A stretch of 7,798 bases of DNA from Deltaproteobacteria bacterium (GTDB lineage Bacteria; Desulfobacterota_C; Deferrisomatia; Deferrisomatales; JACRMM01): positions 1 to 7,798 of the forward strand of contig JACRCS010001018.1 of the NCBI GenBank assembly GCA_016218905.1. Direction: 5' to 3'. Below, piece after piece: positions 4,934 through 7,798 of the stretch; position 1 is the stretch's first letter; every line of letters starts with the position of its first letter. Made by a program: the position numbers and the translations under genes. The notes beneath the pieces were generated by a model. The model was not told the origin of the DNA and did not search any database. It saw only the letters and a list, made by a program, of their open reading frames with translations.

Positions 4934-5953
4934 ATGAGCGCCGCGCGGGGCCCTGGGCCCGGATGGCTCCGGACCGTCTACCGCGCCGCTCGCGGCCTTC
5001 TTTTGAGGGTCAGCGCGGCCAAGCACCGACTCCTCAACGTCTTCGACCGCCCTATCGTCATCCTCCTCTACCACCGAGTAACGGAGCTCGCCTCCGACCC
5101 CGAGAGGCTCGCGGTGACGCCGTCGAACTTTCGACGCCACCTCGAGTTCCTGAAGGGCCGCTTCCGGCTCGTGCGCTTCGAGGAACCGTGGACTGCGGGG
5201 CTCGCCCCGGCCGTCGTGGTGACCTTCGACGACGGCTACGCCGACAACGTGATCGAAGCGTTGCCGCTCCTGGAGGAGGTCGGGGTGCCGGCCACGTTCT
5301 TCGTCAGCACCGGCCACCTCGATACGTCCGCCGAATTCTGGTGGCACCGGCTGGAGCGCCTTCTCCTCCGCGAGGACGAGTTCCCCGAGCGCTTCGTGCT
5401 CGAGGACCCGCGCTACGGCGGGAGCTGGAGGACCGGCTCCTCCGGGGAGCGCAGGGCGCTCTACGGCCGGCTCAACTTCCTGATGCAGAAGGTCCCCGCC
5501 GAGCGCCGGGAGCGGTGGCTCGAGCAGCTCGGGCGGTGGGCGGATGGGCGGGGCGGCGCCGGGGGCCCCCTTCATCGGTCGATGACCGTGGCCGAGCTCA
5601 AGCGGCTCGCCGAGAGCCCCTGGGTGACGATCGGAGCCCACACGGTAACCCACTCGGCGCTCGCGGCGTTGACCGGGGAGGAGCAGCGAGCGGAGATCTT
5701 TGCCTCGAAGGAGGCCCTGGAGAGGATCCTCGGAAGGGCGGTCACGACGTTCTCCTACCCCTTCGGCCGAAAGAGAGATTACGACCGGACCTCCGTGCGC
5801 CTCTGCCGGGAGGCGGGGTTCGTCAAGGCCGCCTCGAATTTCCCCGGCCAGGTCCACCGGTGGACCGATCCCTTCCAGCTCCCGCGCCATCTGGTCCGGG
5901 ATTGGGACCTGGACACGTTCGCGGCGCAGGTCGAGAGCTTCTGGACGATATGA
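4934..5953 (+). CDS. NodB-type polysaccharide deacetylase
   Basis: A 339-residue carbohydrate esterase 4 family protein (NodB homology domain), expected to remove N- or O-acetyl groups from a sugar using a divalent metal. Motif 1 is 'TFDDGYADN' (97-105), with D99 the predicted base and D100 a metal ligand. Motif 2 is 'GAHTVTH' (234-240), with H236 and H240 completing the metal triad. Motif 3 is 'FSYPFGR' (273-279), and 'LPRHLV' (316-321) fits the late arginine/leucine motif. 'ILLYHRV' (43-49) is the conserved lead-in. A tryptophan- and arginine-rich insertion lies at about 131-215, between motifs 1 and 2. No convincing signal peptide is present, so it probably acts on a cytoplasmic lipid-linked or nucleotide-linked sugar. 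The ATG at 4934 is chosen because family similarity begins about ten residues later. The frame stays open back to an ATG at 4760, but those 58 codons translate the repeat cluster. It overlaps the next gene by four bases (ATGA). Confidence 0.88.
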   Translation: MSAARGPGPGWLRTVYRAARGLLLRVSAAKHRLLNVFDRPIVILLYHRVTELASDPERLAVTPSNFRRHLEFLKGRFRLVRFEEPWTAGLAPAVVVTFDDGYADNVIEALPLLEEVGVPATFFVSTGHLDTSAEFWWHRLERLLLREDEFPERFVLEDPRYGGSWRTGSSGERRALYGRLNFLMQKVPAERRERWLEQLGRWADGRGGAGGPLHRSMTVAELKRLAESPWVTIGAHTVTHSALAALTGEEQRAEIFASKEALERILGRAVTTFSYPFGRKRDYDRTSVRLCREAGFVKAASNFPGQVHRWTDPFQLPRHLVRDWDLDTFAAQVESFWTI

Positions 5954-7209
5954 GGGTCCTCATGCTCAACACCTTCGACGAGGTGGGCGGGGCGGCCCGC
6001 GCCGCCGGCCGCCTCCTTCGAGGCCTTCGGGGGCTGGGCGTCGATGCCCGTCTGCTCGTGCACTTCAAGGCCGGCCACGACGCCGGCGTCGTCGGCAACG
6101 GCGGCTCTCTGCGACGGCTCGCCCGTCGCGCGAAGCTACTCCTGGGCCTCCTGCCCGTCCGCCTCTACCCCAACCGGCCGGAGAACAACTTCTCGCCCGC
6201 ACTGTTGCAGGACACCGTGCGGTCCGAGGTGGCGACGATCGATCCGGACGTCGTCCACCTCCACTGGCTGGGCGCCGGCTTCATGCGGGTGGAGACGCTC
6301 CCGAGGCTGGGAAGGCCGCTCGTCTGGACGCTTCACGACTCCTGGGCCTTTACCGGCGGCTGTCACGTCCCCTTCGACTGCACGAAGTATCGCGAGCGCT
6401 GCGGCGCGTGCCCCGTCCTCGGGTCCACCCGCGAGAGGGACCTCTCCCGCTGGACTTGGAGGAGGAAGGAGACAGCCTGGAGGGGACTCGACCTGACGGT
6501 CGTGACCCCGAGCCGCTGGCTCGCCGAGTGCGCCCGGTCGAGCTCGCTCTTCCGCAACGTTCCGGTGGAGGTCATTCCGAACGGGATCGACACCGAGACG
6601 TTCCGGCCCCGCGAAAGGGAGCGGGCGCGGGCTTCCCTCGGGCTCCCGGAGGAGAAGAGGGTCATCCTCTTCGGCGCGGTCCGCGGCGCATCGGACCCGA
6701 ACAAGGGCTTCCACCTCCTGAGGCCCGCGCTCGAGGCGCTCGGCCGGAGCTCTTCCGACCTGCTGGCGGTGATCTTCACGTCGAGCGAGGAGCCGGACTT
6801 CGGAGACGTGGGGATGCCGGCCCGGCTCCTCGGCCGCGTGGACGGCGACGAGCGGCTGGCCGAGATCTACTCGGCGGCCGACGTCTTCGTGGCCCCTTCC
6901 CTCCTGGAGAACCTCCCGAACACGATCCTGGAGGCCATGGCCTGCGGAACGCCGTGCGTGGCCTTCGAACAGGGGGGGGTACCGGACCTCGTGGAACACG
7001 AGGTCTCCGGCTACCTGGCGAAGCCGTACGAGGCGCGGGACCTCGCCCGCGGGATCGCCTGGGTGCTCGAAGACGAGGACCGGCGGGCCGCGCTCTCGCG
7101 GCGCTGCAGGGAGAAGGTGGAGGCGGAGTTCGCGCTCGAGAAGGTCGCCCGCCGTTACGGCGAGCTCTACCGGCGAAGGGTGGCCGGACGGGAGCGGGCG
7201 CGTGCCTGA
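5950..7209 (+). CDS. Glycosyltransferase family 4 (GT-B fold)
   Basis: A 419-residue GT4-type transferase, usual length for the family. The N-terminal acceptor domain opens with 'MRVLMLNTFDEVGGAARAA' (1-19), including the glycine loop, and has 'DVVHLHWLG' (100-108) and 'TLHDSWAFTGGCH' (127-139). The C-terminal donor domain carries 'VIPNGIDTETFRP' (208-220), 'SDPNKGFHLL' (248-257), and the E-x7-E motif 'ENLPNTILE' (320-328), which contacts the nucleotide sugar. It continues with 'ACGTPCVAFEQGGVPDLV' (331-348). Four cysteines C138, C144, C151 and C154 form a CxxC-ended cluster seen in the WcaC-like branch of GT4. It should transfer a sugar, with retention of configuration, to a lipid-linked acceptor at the inner face of the membrane. 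Donor and linkage are unknown. The start overlaps the deacetylase stop (ATGA) and the end overlaps the next gene by eight bases, indicating tight coupling. Nearly all codons end in G or C. Confidence 0.9.
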   Translation: MRVLMLNTFDEVGGAARAAGRLLRGLRGLGVDARLLVHFKAGHDAGVVGNGGSLRRLARRAKLLLGLLPVRLYPNRPENNFSPALLQDTVRSEVATIDPDVVHLHWLGAGFMRVETLPRLGRPLVWTLHDSWAFTGGCHVPFDCTKYRERCGACPVLGSTRERDLSRWTWRRKETAWRGLDLTVVTPSRWLAECARSSSLFRNVPVEVIPNGIDTETFRPRERERARASLGLPEEKRVILFGAVRGASDPNKGFHLLRPALEALGRSSSDLLAVIFTSSEEPDFGDVGMPARLLGRVDGDERLAEIYSAADVFVAPSLLENLPNTILEAMACGTPCVAFEQGGVPDLVEHEVSGYLAKPYEARDLARGIAWVLEDEDRRAALSRRCREKVEAEFALEKVARRYGELYRRRVAGRERARA

Positions 7210-7798
7210 CCGAGAGGCTTCGCGCGAGGGCAGGGGAACGACGCTCATCCTCGGCGGGGGCGTCTCGGGGCTCGCGGCGGCGCAGGCGCTCCAGGCTCGC
7301 GGCCGGCCCTACCTCCTCCTCGAGAGGTGCCCCACCCTGGGCGGCCTCACGCGGAGCGTGAACGTCTCCGAGTTCTGCTTCGACTACACGGGGCACTTCC
7401 TCCACCTGGCGCGCGTCTCCTCGCCGGCCGAGCTGCCCTTCGCGTCCCTCGACGACGCCGAATGGCAGAGGATCGAGCGCCGCTCCTTCTGCCTGGTGGC
7501 CGGCAAGCTCGTCCCCGCGCCCCTCCAGTACAACCTGGGCGCGCTGCCGGAGCCGGTCCGCCGGGCCTGCGTGGACTCCTACGAGGCGAGGCCGCTCCCG
7601 CCCGCGGGAGGGGCGGGGAGCTTCCGGGACTTCATCGTCAGCGGCTTCGGCCGGGAGCTCGCGGGACTCTTCCTGATTCCCCAGAACGAGAAGACGCTCT
7701 CGACCTCGCTCGATCGCCTCTCCCCCCACGGAATCCGCCGCTTCTTCCCGCCTCCGGACGAGGGTCGGATCCGCGCCGGGATCCGCAGCGAGGCGCCC
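7202..7798 (+). CDS. FAD-dependent amine-oxidase / UDP-galactopyranose-mutase-like protein, 5' part
   Basis: An open frame from GTG at 7202 runs 199 codons to the window edge without a stop. GGGAG seven bases before the GTG supports this start, which lies inside the end of the glycosyltransferase. 'LILGGGVSGLAAAQAL' (15-30) is a Rossmann dinucleotide fingerprint. E41 of 'LLLER' should bind the adenosine ribose, and 'TLGGLTRS' (45-52) with 'FDYTGHFLHL' (60-69) are the next FAD-contact blocks of the protoporphyrinogen-oxidase / amine-oxidase / UDP-galactopyranose-mutase group. 'SFRDFIVSGFGRELAGLFLIP' spans 140-160 and is followed by QNEK (161-164), resembling the mobile segment of mutase-like members. 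Such genes are common in glycan clusters, where they may isomerise or oxidise a nucleotide sugar. Without the C-terminal half, mutase, desaturase and oxidase cannot be told apart. Confidence 0.82.
   Translation, partial: MPDREASREGRGTTLILGGGVSGLAAAQALQARGRPYLLLERCPTLGGLTRSVNVSEFCFDYTGHFLHLARVSSPAELPFASLDDAEWQRIERRSFCLVAGKLVPAPLQYNLGALPEPVRRACVDSYEARPLPPAGGAGSFRDFIVSGFGRELAGLFLIPQNEKTLSTSLDRLSPHGIRRFFPPPDEGRIRAGIRSEAP

Noticed and set aside
4868..5890. Long minus-strand open frame (340 codons) opposite the deacetylase gene
   Set aside because: Same composition artefact; the + strand carries all the catalytic motifs of the NodB family.
4897..5949. In-frame extension of the glycosyltransferase upstream of 5950
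   Set aside because: It is the out-of-frame reading of the deacetylase gene; the family starts at 'MRVLMLNTF' and the ATGA overlap is a normal coupled start.
1..7798. tRNA, rRNA or complete insertion sequence
   Set aside because: No cloverleaf, ribosomal RNA signature, transposase or paired terminal inverted repeats around a gene were seen.

Overview
The window is a high-G+C (about two-thirds by eye), densely packed bacterial stretch in which every supportable gene lies on the + strand. Gene content is that of a surface polysaccharide or glycoconjugate locus: the tail of a carbamoyltransferase, a Wzx-type flippase, a cysteine-cluster protein of the YkgJ type, a CelD/BcsL-type GNAT acyltransferase, two unrelated class I SAM methyltransferases, a NodB-type polysaccharide deacetylase, a GT4 glycosyltransferase and the first 199 codons of an FAD-dependent amine-oxidase/UDP-galactopyranose-mutase-like enzyme. 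Codons end mostly in G or C. The organism is probably a soil, sediment or other environmental bacterium from a high-GC phylum (Acidobacteriota, Myxococcota or a similar lineage); this is an inference from composition and gene mix, and no marker gene confirms it.

Layout. 1-2001: carbamoyltransferase end, flippase starting on the very next base, then the Cys-cluster protein. 2039-3211: GNAT/FemAB-like protein. 3212-3383: gene-free, with a polypurine tract of repeated 9-mers followed by a hexanucleotide array able to fold back on it. 3384-4710: two methyltransferases 13 bases apart. 4711-4933: gene-free, with an 81-base REP-like nested palindrome and several degraded fragments of it, one running up to the next start codon. 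4934-7798: deacetylase, glycosyltransferase and FAD enzyme, joined by 4- and 8-base overlaps and probably translationally coupled.

How the genes may work together (inference). The glycosyltransferase adds a sugar to a lipid-linked glycan on the cytoplasmic face of the inner membrane. The deacetylase, acyltransferase, methyltransferases and carbamoyltransferase decorate it, the FAD enzyme may make an unusual sugar precursor, and the flippase moves the lipid-linked unit across the membrane. No polymerase, chain-length regulator or initiating phosphoglycosyltransferase is in the window, so the cluster continues on both sides.

I do not see a clearly new multi-gene system. The least ordinary items are the two structured repeat regions, the YkgJ-type protein inside a glycan locus, a methyltransferase with a degraded SAM-binding glycine loop, and altered core residues in the FAD enzyme.
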